Positions 43,714 to 53,455 of a stretch of DNA of 64,000 nt are shown here, in pieces (position 1 is the first letter of the stretch; each line of letters begins with the position of its first letter). The notes under the pieces are model-generated. The model worked only from the letters and a program-made list of their open reading frames with translations. It was not told where the DNA came from and did no database searches. Position numbers and translations under genes: made by a program. The DNA comes from Tichowtungia sp964398915 (GTDB lineage Bacteria > Verrucomicrobiota > Kiritimatiellia > Kiritimatiellales > Tichowtungiaceae): positions 38,275 through 102,274 of the forward strand of contig CAYNOR010000010.1 in the NCBI GenBank assembly GCA_964398915.1, read 5' to 3'.

Positions 43714-46476
43714 TCAGCCCATGAACTGCCGACGGATAAGCAGACTCAGTCCGCCGATGAATGCGATGAGTGAGATCGCCTCCGGTTCAGGCACTACCGT
43801 CACGAATCCTGCAGACAAATTACTGGTGTCAATGGATTGTCCGGCAGTCAGACCGATCGTTGAAAAGGTTACTCCATTCGTCGTAATCGTTTTCCAGTTC
43901 TGGAGTACAGCAAAGGTTGAACCATTGGTAAGTGTGGTGTTGCCGGTGAAGTCGAATACAAACACACCCGCCGCAGTCAATGTATTGGTGAGGTTTCCAT
44001 CAAGGATATCGTATAGGCTGGCACTCAAAATTTCCATGATATTGGTCGAGCCGGCGGATAGCAGCAACGCACCGTCAAAGGTCATCCTGCCGAGGTCGTT
44101 GCCTGCGGCGAGAATTGAACCGGCATCCATCGTCACTGCCTGTACCGTACCCGTGCCACCCATCAGGGCGCCGGAAGATACGGTGATTTGCCGGCTCAAC
44201 ATACTGCCGTTGACCAGCAGTCCGCCGGACAGGACGGTTGTAGTGTTGGTATAAGTGTTTATGCCGCTGAGGGTCAGTGTACCCGCACCGGATTTGATCA
44301 ACCGTCCACTCGCGCTGAGCGCGCCGCTATAGGCCGTGTTGCTGGCGTTGTTGCCGACGGTCAGGGCGATTGCCGTGCCGCCCATATTGGTCAAGGCGAG
44401 GTTTTTGTCGCCTGCCAGCCCGCCGAGCGTGTAGGTGGTAATGCCGCTACCGAATTTTATCGTGCCGCCGGTATTCGTATAATTCAACGTGCTGTTTTGC
44501 AGAGCGAGAGTATTAGACATCACTAACGTGCCAGTACGGAGCGTTGTTGTGCCGCTATAGGTGTTTATGCCGGAAAGCTCGACCGTTCCTGCACCTAATT
44601 TGATCAAACCGTATGATCCCGAAATCGCGCTGGTGATTTTTAGTGTGCCAGCATCGGCATCTACCCCCGAATCGGATGTCAACGTGATCGCGCCGCCATA
44701 TGTGTTTGTGTTTGCCGAATTGCAAACCTCTCCGCCATTAAGCGTGAGAAGTTCGTTCACAACTAGGCCGTTGCCGATTAGTTCAAGCTCTCCTGTCGCA
44801 TTAACCGTTGTTCCTTCGGCAAGGGATCCCAGCGAGGATACGTTCCGGATTTGCAGCTTTCCGCCATTGATGATGGTTTTGCCGCCGTAGGTATTTGCAC
44901 CAATCAACTCCAGATTGGCGGAACCTTCTTTGGTCAGGCTGTATGTGTTGACTCCGTCGTCAATAATCCCACCCACGGTTAGCGTATTGTATTTACAACT
45001 GACAGTACGATTCCCGCCCAGAGTCACCGCCCCGATACCGAGGTCCAGACCTTTTGTGCCGTGAAAAGTGAAATCCCCGTTCCAGTTTTGCGTATTGTTG
45101 TTGGCATTTGTTAAGGCACTGTCCGTGCTGTTGTCAATGGTTCCACCGTTGATAGTGAGCGCCCCTGTGCCCAGTGCTTGGGCATGGTTGATATTCAGCG
45201 TGCCAGTGTTAAGAAGGGTTCCTCCACTGTAGGTGTTTGCACCAGCCAGTGCCAATGTTCCGATATCAGCCTTGGTTAGACTGTAAGTATTGCTTCCGTC
45301 GTCGATGATCCCGCTCACAGTCAGAATGTTGTATTTGCAACTTACCGTGAGACTTTTTCCCAGTGTTACCGCTCCCATGCCGAGGTCTAATTTTTTTGTA
45401 CCCCAGAAGGCGAAGTCGCCGTTCCAGATTTGCGCGTTGTTGTTGGCATTCACGACCGAGCTGGCCGTATTGTTATCGATTGTGCCGCCGTTAATTGTGA
45501 GCACCCCCGTGCCAAGAGCCTGAGCATGGTTGATATTCAGCGTACCCTCGTTCAATGTGGTCCCGCCGCCATAGGTGTTTGCCCCGGCCAGCGAAAGTCT
45601 GCCGGCACCAGTCTTAGTCAGCCCATAGGTGTTGACTCCGTCGTCAATGACCCCGTTCGCAATCAAAGCGCTGTAAGTGTACTGGGCGTTCACGGCACAA
45701 TTGCTCCCCAGCGTCACGGTCCCGGCACCCAGATTCAAGTTGTAGCTACCGTCAAAAGTGAAGTTCCCGTTCCAGTTTTGCATGTTGTTGTTGGCGTTTG
45801 ATATCGCGCCGCCAGAGGTGTTTCCGAGTGTGCCTCCATTGATTGTGAGATTCCCCGAACCAAGAGCTTGCGCATTGTTGATATTCAGTTTGCCAGCATT
45901 AAGGATCGTTCCTCCGCTGTAGGTATTCGCACCTGCCAGTGTTAAGGTGCCCGAATCGGATTTGGTAAGTGTATTTCCGCTTTCACCTGAAAGGATGCCA
46001 TTAACGGTAATAGCCTTCGTATTGGTCACCGCCCACGTCTGCGCCGCGCTGAGAATGACCTCGTTATTCATGGTCAGGCTGCCGCCTGTCTGCGTCATAT
46101 CAATACCCGAAGAGCCCAGCGTCAGCGTTGTTTCGGAAGTGCCGTTAAGCGTGATGTCCCGGGTGAGGCCTGCTTGAAACTTGATGCCCTTCCATGACAG
46201 GTTTGAATCCACTTGGCTTTTTTGTCCGGCACTTGATGAAATAATGGACCACGTCGCGATATCGTTGGTGCCTGGAGCTGTTCCTGAAACCCATGCCGTG
46301 CCCGCGCTCAGATTCGTGTATACTGCGGAATTGGTCTTAATAATATCGTCAGCCTGCGCCGTAAGGCACAAACCGGCAGATATCAGAATTTTTATGACTC
46401 TTTTTTTCACGATTCGCTTTATGCAGCTAAAATGGACACCGCGTGCCGCAACCTTGGTTGTGCTATAAAAACCCAT
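43714..46476 (-). CDS. PEP-CTERM surface protein with autotransporter-type beta-strand repeats
   Basis: A 920-residue exported protein. A signal peptide (VKKRVIKILISAGLCLTAQA) begins at about residue 23; the ATG at 46476 has no clear ribosome site, so an in-frame GTG at residue 23 is an alternative. The body is built from autotransporter-associated beta-strand repeats: motifs GANTYSGGT and LNINHAQALGTG recur, including three tandem units of 114-116 residues (about residues 182-525). It ends in a PEP-CTERM sorting signal (VPEPEAISLIAFIGGLSLLIRR). Family knowledge: PEP-CTERM proteins are cleaved and anchored by an exosortase, often in strains making exopolysaccharide. No exosortase is in this window. 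There is no autotransporter barrel. Confidence 0.88.
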   Translation of the reverse strand: MGFYSTTKVAARGVHFSCIKRIVKKRVIKILISAGLCLTAQADDIIKTNSAVYTNLSAGTAWVSGTAPGTNDIATWSIISSSAGQKSQVDSNLSWKGIKFQAGLTRDITLNGTSETTLTLGSSGIDMTQTGGSLTMNNEVILSAAQTWAVTNTKAITVNGILSGESGNTLTKSDSGTLTLAGANTYSGGTILNAGKLNINNAQALGSGNLTINGGTLGNTSGGAISNANNNMQNWNGNFTFDGSYNLNLGAGTVTLGSNCAVNAQYTYSALIANGVIDDGVNTYGLTKTGAGRLSLAGANTYGGGTTLNEGTLNINHAQALGTGVLTINGGTIDNNTASSVVNANNNAQIWNGDFAFWGTKKLDLGMGAVTLGKSLTVSCKYNILTVSGIIDDGSNTYSLTKADIGTLALAGANTYSGGTLLNTGTLNINHAQALGTGALTINGGTIDNSTDSALTNANNNTQNWNGDFTFHGTKGLDLGIGAVTLGGNRTVSCKYNTLTVGGIIDDGVNTYSLTKEGSANLELIGANTYGGKTIINGGKLQIRNVSSLGSLAEGTTVNATGELELIGNGLVVNELLTLNGGEVCNSANTNTYGGAITLTSDSGVDADAGTLKITSAISGSYGLIKLGAGTVELSGINTYSGTTTLRTGTLVMSNTLALQNSTLNYTNTGGTIKFGSGITTYTLGGLAGDKNLALTNMGGTAIALTVGNNASNTAYSGALSASGRLIKSGAGTLTLSGINTYTNTTTVLSGGLLVNGSMLSRQITVSSGALMGGTGTVQAVTMDAGSILAAGNDLGRMTFDGALLLSAGSTNIMEILSASLYDILDGNLTNTLTAAGVFVFDFTGNTTLTNGSTFAVLQNWKTITTNGVTFSTIGLTAGQSIDTSNLSAGFVTVVPEPEAISLIAFIGGLSLLIRRQFMG
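44902..45933 (-). repeat. Three tandem repeats of about 345 bases inside the PEP-CTERM gene
   Basis: Three near-identical units encoding 116, 114 and 114 residues follow one another, each opening GANTY(S/G)GGT and including the ALGTG...LTINGGTIDN segment. High similarity between units 2 and 3 suggests recent duplication, and such arrays are prone to copy-number change and misassembly. Confidence 0.8.
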
Positions 46477-46609
46477 CTAAAATATACGGATATCGCGGTT
46501 GGAATGCAAACTTTGAATTCGCAGCATCTTGGTAGCTTATTAGAAATTTAATTGGCGGAGGGCCGTCTGGGCGCTATCGTCCAAACGTTGGAATCGAACA
46601 GGAGAGCGC

Positions 46610-47581
46610 ATGAACATTTTAGTTGCCGGCGGAGCCGGATATATCGGAAGTGTAACGACAGAGATGCTTTGCGATAAGGGACACGATGTAACTGTCTTTG
46701 ATAACCTTGAGCGCGGACACCGCGCGGCCATCGATCCGCGTGCGAAATTCATTCAAGGCGACCTGCGCCAATCAGAAACCACCGAATCGGCACTCAAAAG
46801 CGTAAAGCCGGACGCCGTCATTCATTTTGCAGCCTACATTGAGGTCGGGGAATCAATGGTTAATCCGTTGCCTTTCTTCGAAAACAACGTGGGCGGATCA
46901 CTCAATTTAATGAAAGCCATGGTTGCGGCCGGTTGTAAAAAACTGATTTTTTCCTCCACCTGCGCCACCTACGGTACGCCCGAACGGGTTCCAATGGATG
47001 AATCTCTGCCGCAGAAACCGGAGAGCGTTTACGGCGAATCCAAACTGCTCTGTGAAAAAATCTTTTCGTGGGCTCAGCAGATCCACGGCGTCGAGTGCGT
47101 CTTTCTACGCTACTTCAATGCTTGCGGCGCCACCACCCGGTATGGCGAAGACCACGCGCCTGAAAGCCACCTTATTCCGCTCATTCTGCAAGTACCGCTT
47201 GGGCAACGGCAGAAAATCTACATTTTTGGCGACGACTACGAAACGCCCGACGGGACTTGTATCCGCGATTACATTCATATCCGAGACCTCGCTCAGGCTC
47301 ACATCCTTGCGCTTAAGCCCGGGCTTACCGGCGCATTTAATCTCGGTAACGGCGACGGTTATTCCGTCAAAGAAGTGATTGAGGTCTCGCGTGAAGTCAC
47401 CGGCCATCCGATCCCGGCAGAGCTCCAGCCGCGCCGCGCCGGCGACTGCACCCGCCTCATCTCCGACTCCACCAAAGCAAAAACCGTCCTCGGCTGGAAA
47501 CCGGAATATGCCGACCTGCGCTCCATTGTTGAAAGCGCCTGGGGCTGGCATAAAGCCCACCCGAACGGCTATGAAGACTGA
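46610..47581 (+). CDS. galE: UDP-glucose 4-epimerase
   Basis: Extended-SDR epimerase of 323 residues converting UDP-glucose and UDP-galactose. The NAD loop is VAGGAGYIGS, the active site has SSTCATYG and the YGESK Tyr/Lys pair, and RYFNACGA follows. AGGAG lies upstream of the ATG. It overlaps the next gene by 11 bases, so the two are cotranscribed. It supplies sugar nucleotides for surface glycans. Length is slightly short but complete. Confidence 0.94.
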   Translation: MNILVAGGAGYIGSVTTEMLCDKGHDVTVFDNLERGHRAAIDPRAKFIQGDLRQSETTESALKSVKPDAVIHFAAYIEVGESMVNPLPFFENNVGGSLNLMKAMVAAGCKKLIFSSTCATYGTPERVPMDESLPQKPESVYGESKLLCEKIFSWAQQIHGVECVFLRYFNACGATTRYGEDHAPESHLIPLILQVPLGQRQKIYIFGDDYETPDGTCIRDYIHIRDLAQAHILALKPGLTGAFNLGNGDGYSVKEVIEVSREVTGHPIPAELQPRRAGDCTRLISDSTKAKTVLGWKPEYADLRSIVESAWGWHKAHPNGYED

Positions 47582-48326
47582 CATCGAGTTAATTTCTATC
47601 GGCAGTGAGTTGCTGAGCGGACGCACACTGAACAGTCACGCACAGGCGCTCGGTGCGGCACTTACCACCATCGGTCTGCGTCTTTCGCGCGACACGACGA
47701 TTCCCGACGAAATCAAAACCATCCAATCGGCCGCACGCGAAGCTCTGGAACGAACGGATATCGTTATCGTCAGCGGCGGGCTCGGCCCCACCTCCGATGA
47801 CATTACCCGCGATGCACTTGCCGGGTTTTGCTGTCGCCGGATCGTCATGTCGCCGGTGGCGCTGGCCGCACTGCATCAGCGGTTTAAAGAACGCGGACGG
47901 GTCGTCAATCCAGCCGCCGAGCGGCAGGCCCTCATTCTCGAAGGGGCGGAGACGTTGCTTAATTCTGCTGGAATGGCGCCGGGTGAAAGGCTCAGCTTGC
48001 TCGAAAACAAAACGCTTTTCGTACTGCCCGGCCCGCCCAATGAATTTTCCGCTGTGCTTAACGATCACATTATTCCGTGGCTGAAAGGACAGTTTAAAGA
48101 AGCTGTTCCGCTCGAACTGCGCGTGCTTACTACGCAAGGTATCGGCGAATCTGATATTGTCACCCGGCTTGAAGCTGCAAAATTCAGACCGTTGGATGTT
48201 ACTCTCGGTTTTTATCCCGGCGGCGGGAAAGTGGAAATACGTCTGTGCGCTGTAAAAGAAAATCTGGCAGCCCTCGAATCTTCTGCGGGCGTACTGCGCG
48301 ATTTGCTGCACGATCATCTTATTTAG
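47571..48326 (+). CDS. CinA N-terminal-type (MoaB-like) domain protein
   Basis: A 251-residue protein starting at 47571, inside the galE stop region, chosen because homology begins at MKTDIELISIGSELL. It has the competence-damage/MoaB-like motifs ISIGSELLSGR, IVSGGLGPTSDDITRD and VLPGPPNEF, and a C-terminal ferredoxin-like portion (LRVLTTQGIGESDI). It lacks the C-terminal PncC amidase domain of full-length CinA. The family includes ADP-ribose pyrophosphatases in NAD metabolism. No start-proximal ribosome site was seen except the overlap with galE, suggesting coupled translation. Confidence 0.85.
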   Translation: MKTDIELISIGSELLSGRTLNSHAQALGAALTTIGLRLSRDTTIPDEIKTIQSAAREALERTDIVIVSGGLGPTSDDITRDALAGFCCRRIVMSPVALAALHQRFKERGRVVNPAAERQALILEGAETLLNSAGMAPGERLSLLENKTLFVLPGPPNEFSAVLNDHIIPWLKGQFKEAVPLELRVLTTQGIGESDIVTRLEAAKFRPLDVTLGFYPGGGKVEIRLCAVKENLAALESSAGVLRDLLHDHLI

Positions 48327-48421
48327 ATGCGGAAGAATTTAAAAAAAGGCAGACTGTTTGGGCTTGGCGTTATAGGGTAAACCATTAAGCTGTGCGAACA
48401 ATAGTGAGCTAAGGAGAGCGC

Positions 48422-48829
48422 TTGAAAATCAAATGGCAAATTGTACCGAAATATTTCTACACCTTATTGGGTGCACTATTGGTGGTGATGGTTGTCCAAT
48501 ATGCTTTATTGACCGGCTTGATCCGTCCAGTACATCTGATTTTTGAGTTGATCCAGATGTTTTGTTATCTCCTGCTGGCTGTGGCCGTTTTTCGTGGGTT
48601 TATTGAGCGGTCACGACTGGCATGGCTGGTAGCTCAACTGATGTTGGTGTCTTTATTCTCTTTTTCACTACTCTTTACAGTTTTTAGCGCGATTCTGTCG
48701 TTTAAAGCTCAGGGGCTCTGGCTGCTTTTCGGGTTTGCACTGTTGACATCTGTTTTGAACGGAATATTGCTCGGCGTTCTTTTCTCACTGCCGGTATGCG
48801 ACTACTTCCGTCCCCGTACGGAAAGTTAA
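48422..48829 (+). CDS. Four-helix membrane protein of unknown function
   Basis: A 135-residue protein starting at a TTG (48422) supported by AAGGAG at 48411-48416. Four hydrophobic segments are visible (YTLLGALLVVMVVQYALL, IFELIQMFCYLLLAVAVF, WLVAQLMLVSLFSFSLLF, LWLLFGFALLTSVLNGILL), so it is a small integral membrane protein. No family was recognised. It lies 95 bases after the cinA-type gene on the same strand and could be the end of the galE transcript. The TTG start should be noted as unusual. Confidence 0.6.
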   Translation: MKIKWQIVPKYFYTLLGALLVVMVVQYALLTGLIRPVHLIFELIQMFCYLLLAVAVFRGFIERSRLAWLVAQLMLVSLFSFSLLFTVFSAILSFKAQGLWLLFGFALLTSVLNGILLGVLFSLPVCDYFRPRTES

Positions 48830-48898
48830 CTGCCATCCCGATACAGTCGGCTTATACCAAAACCGCATGAAATTCGGTACAGGCGGCTGCCGTCCGTA

Positions 48899-48950
48899 CC
48901 CACAGGTTGAACAATTTCCTGTAGCCGCGTCCGGTGGGCGCGGCAATAAA
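48899..48950. repeat. CCGCGTCCGGTGGGCG repeat fragment
   Basis: The segment TGTAGCCGCGTCCGGTGGGC (48918 on) closely matches TGTGGCCGCGTCCGGTGGGC at 56606 on. The two copies differ at one base over that stretch. Confidence 0.5.
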
Positions 48951-48975
48951 AACCGGAAGTCATGCTACCTTGGCA

Positions 48976-51510
48976 TTACTCCCACTTATGGCGCGGATAT
49001 TTTCGCGAAAGCGATTTACGGAGTTCCGGATAGGCTTCGCGCCAGAAAGATTCTAAATCTTCGGTGATTTGAACCGGCCGTCGATTCGGCGCGAGCAGTT
49101 CGACGACAAGCGGGGTGCGTCCGAAAGCGATCTTCGGCGTTTGGGTCATGCCAAAAAAATCCTGAATCATGGCGGAGAGTATCGGCTTATGTCCGGCTTC
49201 GTAGCGGATGCGCGCGCGATGTCCGCCTGGCATCGTAAAGCGATCCGGCACCTGTTTCTCAATCCACTGCTGCTGCTCATAGGTCAGCCAGTCGCGCACA
49301 ACCGCTTTGACGTTCGCTTCGCGCAGGTCTTTACGGCAGACCGCGCCCAGGCAGAGCTCCTCCAGCATCGTGCGCCGCGCCGCTTCGTCGATCACCGGAA
49401 TATTTTTATCGGGACACCACGCCGCCAGCAGGTTGACGCGCAATATCCAGGTTTCGATTTCTTCGTCCCAGCCGGGAATATCCAGATTGCCCTTGAGCAC
49501 TTCAGTGGCGAGCACGGCGGCGGCTTCGTCCGGTTTCGGATCGTGCGTGATCGATTTGTCGAGCGCGAGGTCGCGGAACATCCTGCGCCGTTCGACGACC
49601 ACGCGCTTGATCGACGTGTCGTACTGCGGGACGCGGATTTCACTGAAATCTTCGGGGAACAGCTCTTCGAGCCATTCTTCCTGTACGGCGGTGGCGAGAT
49701 TGAGCAGAACGCCGGTCTGCCCGCGCGTCTGGCCGATCTCCGTGATTTCGGAAGCGACCAGCAGTTCCGCGTCGCGGATGACGCTTTCGCGCGCCAGCTC
49801 GGCGGTACGTCCGTGAACCAGTTCGCAGCGCAGCGTACCTTTATCGCACCGCCGCGCCAGCTGGTCGGAGAAGGCGGTCAGGATGCACTTCTGCAGAAAT
49901 TCATCTTCGGGCGCGGCGCGGTTGATTTCCAGTCCCTGCTGTTCGGCGATTTGCAGGAACCGTTCGTAAAGCGGCTTTACCTGTCGCGCGGCGGCGGCAT
50001 GAATGCCGAGTTCACGGCAGGCTCCGGTGTTGTAATTGTTCTTATCGGCGAAACTCCACGCGCGCATCAACCTCTTAAAGTCGGAACAGTCGTCGTCGCC
50101 CAGCAAATCGTCGCGCTGTCCGCGGACTTCTTTGCCTTTGTTGCGTTCGAGGATTCCTTTACCCTGCGTCAGCGCGGCGATCAGACAGGCCTGCCGGACG
50201 CAGTGATACTGGTCGGCGGCCAGCAGCATCCGGGCGTAACGAGGATGCATCGGGAACTGCACCATGCGCGCGCCGGTTTTTGTCAGCCTGCCGTGATGAG
50301 CAAGTGCGCCAAGGTCGGTGAGCAGGGTAAGGGTGCGGGCCAGCGAAACCGGGTCGGGCTTTTCCAGCCATTGGAAATTTTCTACATCGTCGATGCCGCC
50401 CGCTTTGAGTGTCAAAACGACTTCCGATAGATCATGCCGCAGAATTTCCGGCAGTTCCTGCGCACGGCGGGTTGCGTGTTCCTGAAGTGTCCAGAGCCGG
50501 TAACAAACACCCGGCGCGGTACGGCCTGCGCGGCCGGTACGCTGATCGGCAGAAGCGCGACTGATCCTCTCGACGAACAGGGTGTCAATTCCGCGCGCTG
50601 GGTCGTAACGCGCGATGCGGGCGAGTCCGCTGTCGATCACCACGCGGATGCCGTCGATGGTAATCGACGTTTCGGCAACGTTGGTCGCAACAACCACTTT
50701 GCGGCCGCTGCCCGGCTCAACGGCGGCATCCTGGTCGCGCGGCGGCAGCTCACCATGCAACGGCAGAACGGCGAAATCTTTGGCGCAGGACTTGGAACGG
50801 ACCGCTTCGACGGTGCGCGAAATTTCGTACGCGCCGGGCATAAAAATCAGCACGTCGCCTTCTGCGCCGGAGCGGATCGCGCTTTCAAACGCATCGGCGG
50901 CGGCTTCCCAGACGGGATGATGATCAAAGTCGATTTTTTTGGCGGCGTACGAAATCTCGACCGGAAACATACGGCCTTCGGATTTCAGCTCGCGGCACGG
51001 CGTGAGATAGTCGCGGAGCGGCGCGGCGTCGAGCGTGGCCGACATGACAATGATTTTGAGGTCGGGCCGCGTCTGCTGAAGGTGGAGCGCGCGGGCGAGG
51101 GTGATGTCGCCGTAAAGATGGCGCTCGTGAAATTCGTCGAAACAGATCGCGCTGACTCCGCGCAACTGCGGATCGTCGAGAAGCTGGCGGAGCAGAATTC
51201 CTTCGGTGACGTAGCGGATACGGGTTTTGTTGGAGACGACGCTTTCGAAACGCACCTGATAGCCGACTTCGCCGCCGGTTTCGCCGCCGCGTTCGTGCGC
51301 CACGCGCCGCGCCAGCATACGCGCCGCGATCCGGCGCGGCTGGAGAACGACGATTTCGCCATTGCACAAACCGGAATCGAGAAGCATCTGTGGAACCTGC
51401 GTTGACTTGCCGGAGCCGGTCGGCGCTTCGATGATCAGACGGCTATCCGTATTCAGCGCCGCGATCAGCTCATCGCGCAGTTCATAAATTGGCAGGGTCT
51501 TGGGATTCAT
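48976..51510 (-). CDS. hrpB: ATP-dependent helicase HrpB
   Basis: DEAH-type helicase of 844 residues. Motifs: Walker A EAPTGSGKSTQVPQ, PRRIAARMLA, DEFHERH, SATLDA, and TNVAETSITIDGI plus QRTGRAGRT in the second RecA domain. The C-terminal third includes the HrpB-specific domain (RFTMPGGHRARIRYEAG and LAPNRRPVQITEDL). Family knowledge: a putative RNA/DNA helicase whose task is not settled. It stands alone, convergent with the galE group. Length is normal. Confidence 0.95.
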   Translation of the reverse strand: MNPKTLPIYELRDELIAALNTDSRLIIEAPTGSGKSTQVPQMLLDSGLCNGEIVVLQPRRIAARMLARRVAHERGGETGGEVGYQVRFESVVSNKTRIRYVTEGILLRQLLDDPQLRGVSAICFDEFHERHLYGDITLARALHLQQTRPDLKIIVMSATLDAAPLRDYLTPCRELKSEGRMFPVEISYAAKKIDFDHHPVWEAAADAFESAIRSGAEGDVLIFMPGAYEISRTVEAVRSKSCAKDFAVLPLHGELPPRDQDAAVEPGSGRKVVVATNVAETSITIDGIRVVIDSGLARIARYDPARGIDTLFVERISRASADQRTGRAGRTAPGVCYRLWTLQEHATRRAQELPEILRHDLSEVVLTLKAGGIDDVENFQWLEKPDPVSLARTLTLLTDLGALAHHGRLTKTGARMVQFPMHPRYARMLLAADQYHCVRQACLIAALTQGKGILERNKGKEVRGQRDDLLGDDDCSDFKRLMRAWSFADKNNYNTGACRELGIHAAAARQVKPLYERFLQIAEQQGLEINRAAPEDEFLQKCILTAFSDQLARRCDKGTLRCELVHGRTAELARESVIRDAELLVASEITEIGQTRGQTGVLLNLATAVQEEWLEELFPEDFSEIRVPQYDTSIKRVVVERRRMFRDLALDKSITHDPKPDEAAAVLATEVLKGNLDIPGWDEEIETWILRVNLLAAWCPDKNIPVIDEAARRTMLEELCLGAVCRKDLREANVKAVVRDWLTYEQQQWIEKQVPDRFTMPGGHRARIRYEAGHKPILSAMIQDFFGMTQTPKIAFGRTPLVVELLAPNRRPVQITEDLESFWREAYPELRKSLSRKYPRHKWE

Positions 51511-51699
51511 TCGGGGGAGTTTCTACCACAGAGAGCACGGAGACACAGAGAAATTAATCGCGAGCCGACCGAAGGGAGATAGGCTTGAGCTTGCGAAAGC
51601 AGTGACCGAAGGGAATGGCAAAGAACGCAAGGATCGCAAAAGATGCAACGTATGAGCGAGCGTCTGCGTCAGCCGTAAGCTCCCTCCAGTGTTCAGACC
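51511..51699. repeat. Intergenic gap with CACAGAGA-type repeat upstream of hrpB
   Basis: Contains ACCACAGAGAGCACGGAGAC (51525 on) and GGCAAAGAACGCAAGGATCGC (about 51618-51638), degenerate relatives of the 38721 and 4356 elements. No gene is seen. Confidence 0.5.
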
Positions 51700-52269
51700 T
51701 TATTTTTCTTTTGCTGTAAACTCAGTCTGTACCTTTAAGGTAATTGCTTTGAGTTCATCTTTTATAACAGCCTCAATTTTATAAGTGCCGAGTTGTTCAC
51801 CATCTTCAATAACTAAACCTAGATGGCCTACGCCAAGTTGGATGCTATTCCGTGGCGTATCATAGACTCTTTGCCATATTTCCATATCCTTGAAACTCCC
51901 ATAAATCTCCCCGTCTGGAGCTTTGATAAGCACATCCGCAATAACATTTGCCGTTGATGACTGATCAAGTCCAGGATTGATAAATAGAAAAATAATAAAA
52001 ACTTTTTTGTTCCGTATGGCGGTTTCCGTGAACCTCAATTTTGGAGTTTCTGGTTTTTTCCAGTCATCAAAAAACGATTCATCATTGGTGATCCACATTT
52101 GAACGCCGAATCCGTCTTTTGACTTTATATTGTCAGAATCTGGAACAGGCTTCCCATTTTGCCACCAACCGTATTCTTTGTCCTGGAGTGCGGTGGTGGT
52201 GTCGGCGAATGATTCGAGGGCTAGAGTTGCCGAAAGCAGAGTCATTAAAATAGTGAGTGTGATTTTCAT
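51700..52269 (-). CDS. Secreted hypothetical protein
   Basis: A 189-residue protein with a signal peptide (MKITLTILMTLLSATLALESFA, cleavage about residue 22). The mature part is about 165 residues with many beta-type segments and no cysteines, and it includes the patch IADVLIKAPDGEIYGSF; no family was recognised. Exported to the periplasm or outside the cell by inference. AAAATAATT precedes the start with no strong ribosome site. It is alone between hrpB and the EFR1-type gene. Confidence 0.7.
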   Translation of the reverse strand: MKITLTILMTLLSATLALESFADTTTALQDKEYGWWQNGKPVPDSDNIKSKDGFGVQMWITNDESFFDDWKKPETPKLRFTETAIRNKKVFIIFLFINPGLDQSSTANVIADVLIKAPDGEIYGSFKDMEIWQRVYDTPRNSIQLGVGHLGLVIEDGEQLGTYKIEAVIKDELKAITLKVQTEFTAKEK

Positions 52270-52508
52270 AATTATTTTCTCTACCTAACGTTTAATGAGC
52301 GACGGTCGTTTTTTACTACGAACGCGAGGCAATTTAATGCGGGTGAGATTGCATAACAATGGCAAACGCTTGCCAAATCACCGGGTTCCTCCTGCGGCGG
52401 ACAAGGAGGGCTCCCAGCCTGCAAAGCGGAATCAAAAACTATGAGGTGGAACGCGATCTCCGAGCGCGTTTTCTCCTGCGGCGTACCGGCTGGACATACG
52501 TTTCTCCT
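52270..52508. repeat. Gap with half of a GTGGAACGC inverted-repeat element
   Basis: GTGGAACGCGATCTCCGAGC (52445 on) resembles the left arm of the element at 37164-37193. No gene or promoter was recognised in the rest. Confidence 0.4.
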
Positions 52509-53333
52509 TTAAACGGAAGCATTCAGTGCCGAGGCAAGAAACCATTCCGGTTCGTTGCGGGTCTGGCAGGTGTTATAGAGCCGTTCGGCGATTGCGTTGA
52601 TTTTCGGAAGAACAATTCTGCGCGCACCGGTCGGACAGTTCCGGACGCAGGCTGTGCACCAGATACAGTTGTCCGGATCAGTGATCGGGGTTCCTTCGGT
52701 CATGCGGATATTGTGCGCCGGACAGTGTACGCTGCATTGTCCGCAATGTATGCACAGTGCCGGATCGGTTCCGCCCGCCGCGCCGGCCGGCTGCATTTCC
52801 GGCTTGTAGGGGCGCTGTCCGGGTATTGGCGGAGCTTGAAGTTGCTCGGCGGATTCGATGTTCCCGAGCAGTTTTCCAACCTGTTTACCGAACGTTTCAG
52901 CGAGGAGAATATCTTTTGCATCGGGACGGTCATGAGCAATCGGATGATCGATCGAAGAGAAAGAGTGTTTTCCAACAAAGGCTCCGGCTCCGATTACTTT
53001 GAACCCCTGATGGGTGCAACAGTCGCAAAGTTCACGCAGGGCATCATCATAAGCCCGGTTGCCGAAAACAGTGATGGCAATCGCCGGCGTTTTGTTTCCC
53101 CGCAGATTTTTCAACCGCCGGGTCGCCAGCCCGGGAATCCGTCCTGCATAGACGGGAGCTCCGATGATAAACAAGTCATCGTTGCCGGAATACTGCCGGG
53201 CCGGTGGCGATACGCTCAGGGTGATGTCCAGTTCCTTTGGACTCTGTGCAATTCCGCGGGCGACGGCCTGAACCACCATGCGTGTAGTTTCAGTCGGCGA
53301 GAAGAAGACGGAATGGACGTTCTGAAGGTTCAC
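52509..53333 (-). CDS. EFR1-type flavodoxin/4Fe-4S ferredoxin protein
   Basis: A 274-residue protein. Residues 1 to about 165 form a flavodoxin-like domain (VHSVFFSPTETTRMVVQAVA with the FMN-phosphate loop, then DLFIIGAPVYAGRIPGLA). Residues about 190-245 carry two 4Fe-4S clusters, CIHCGQCSVHCPAHN and CIWCTACVRNCPTGA. Family knowledge: electron-transfer proteins of the EFR1 group, partner unknown. The gene lies downstream of thiC on the same strand, 229 bases away, with a MITE-like repeat between. A related but truncated gene is at the left edge of the window. Confidence 0.88.
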   Translation of the reverse strand: MNLQNVHSVFFSPTETTRMVVQAVARGIAQSPKELDITLSVSPPARQYSGNDDLFIIGAPVYAGRIPGLATRRLKNLRGNKTPAIAITVFGNRAYDDALRELCDCCTHQGFKVIGAGAFVGKHSFSSIDHPIAHDRPDAKDILLAETFGKQVGKLLGNIESAEQLQAPPIPGQRPYKPEMQPAGAAGGTDPALCIHCGQCSVHCPAHNIRMTEGTPITDPDNCIWCTACVRNCPTGARRIVLPKINAIAERLYNTCQTRNEPEWFLASALNASV

Positions 53334-53455
53334 AGGGCTATTCTAGTCTTTCAGGCCGGCTTTGCGAAGAATATTCGCCGCTGCACAGTGTCGATTGAAG
53401 ATTTGCAACGCATCAGAACTGTTTTTCGAAGATTGCGGAGTGTCACCTCTTCGGG

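Noticed and set aside
44902..45933. CRISPR-like array
   Set aside because: The repeats are about 345 bases, coding and without spacers; they are protein repeats.
48867..49067. Short plus-strand open frame before hrpB's end
   Set aside because: It overlaps the repeat fragment near 48918 and the hrpB 3' end and has no ribosome site.
49069..50430. A 453-codon open frame on the plus strand over hrpB
   Set aside because: Antisense to the helicase; high G/C of that gene makes long shadow frames likely.
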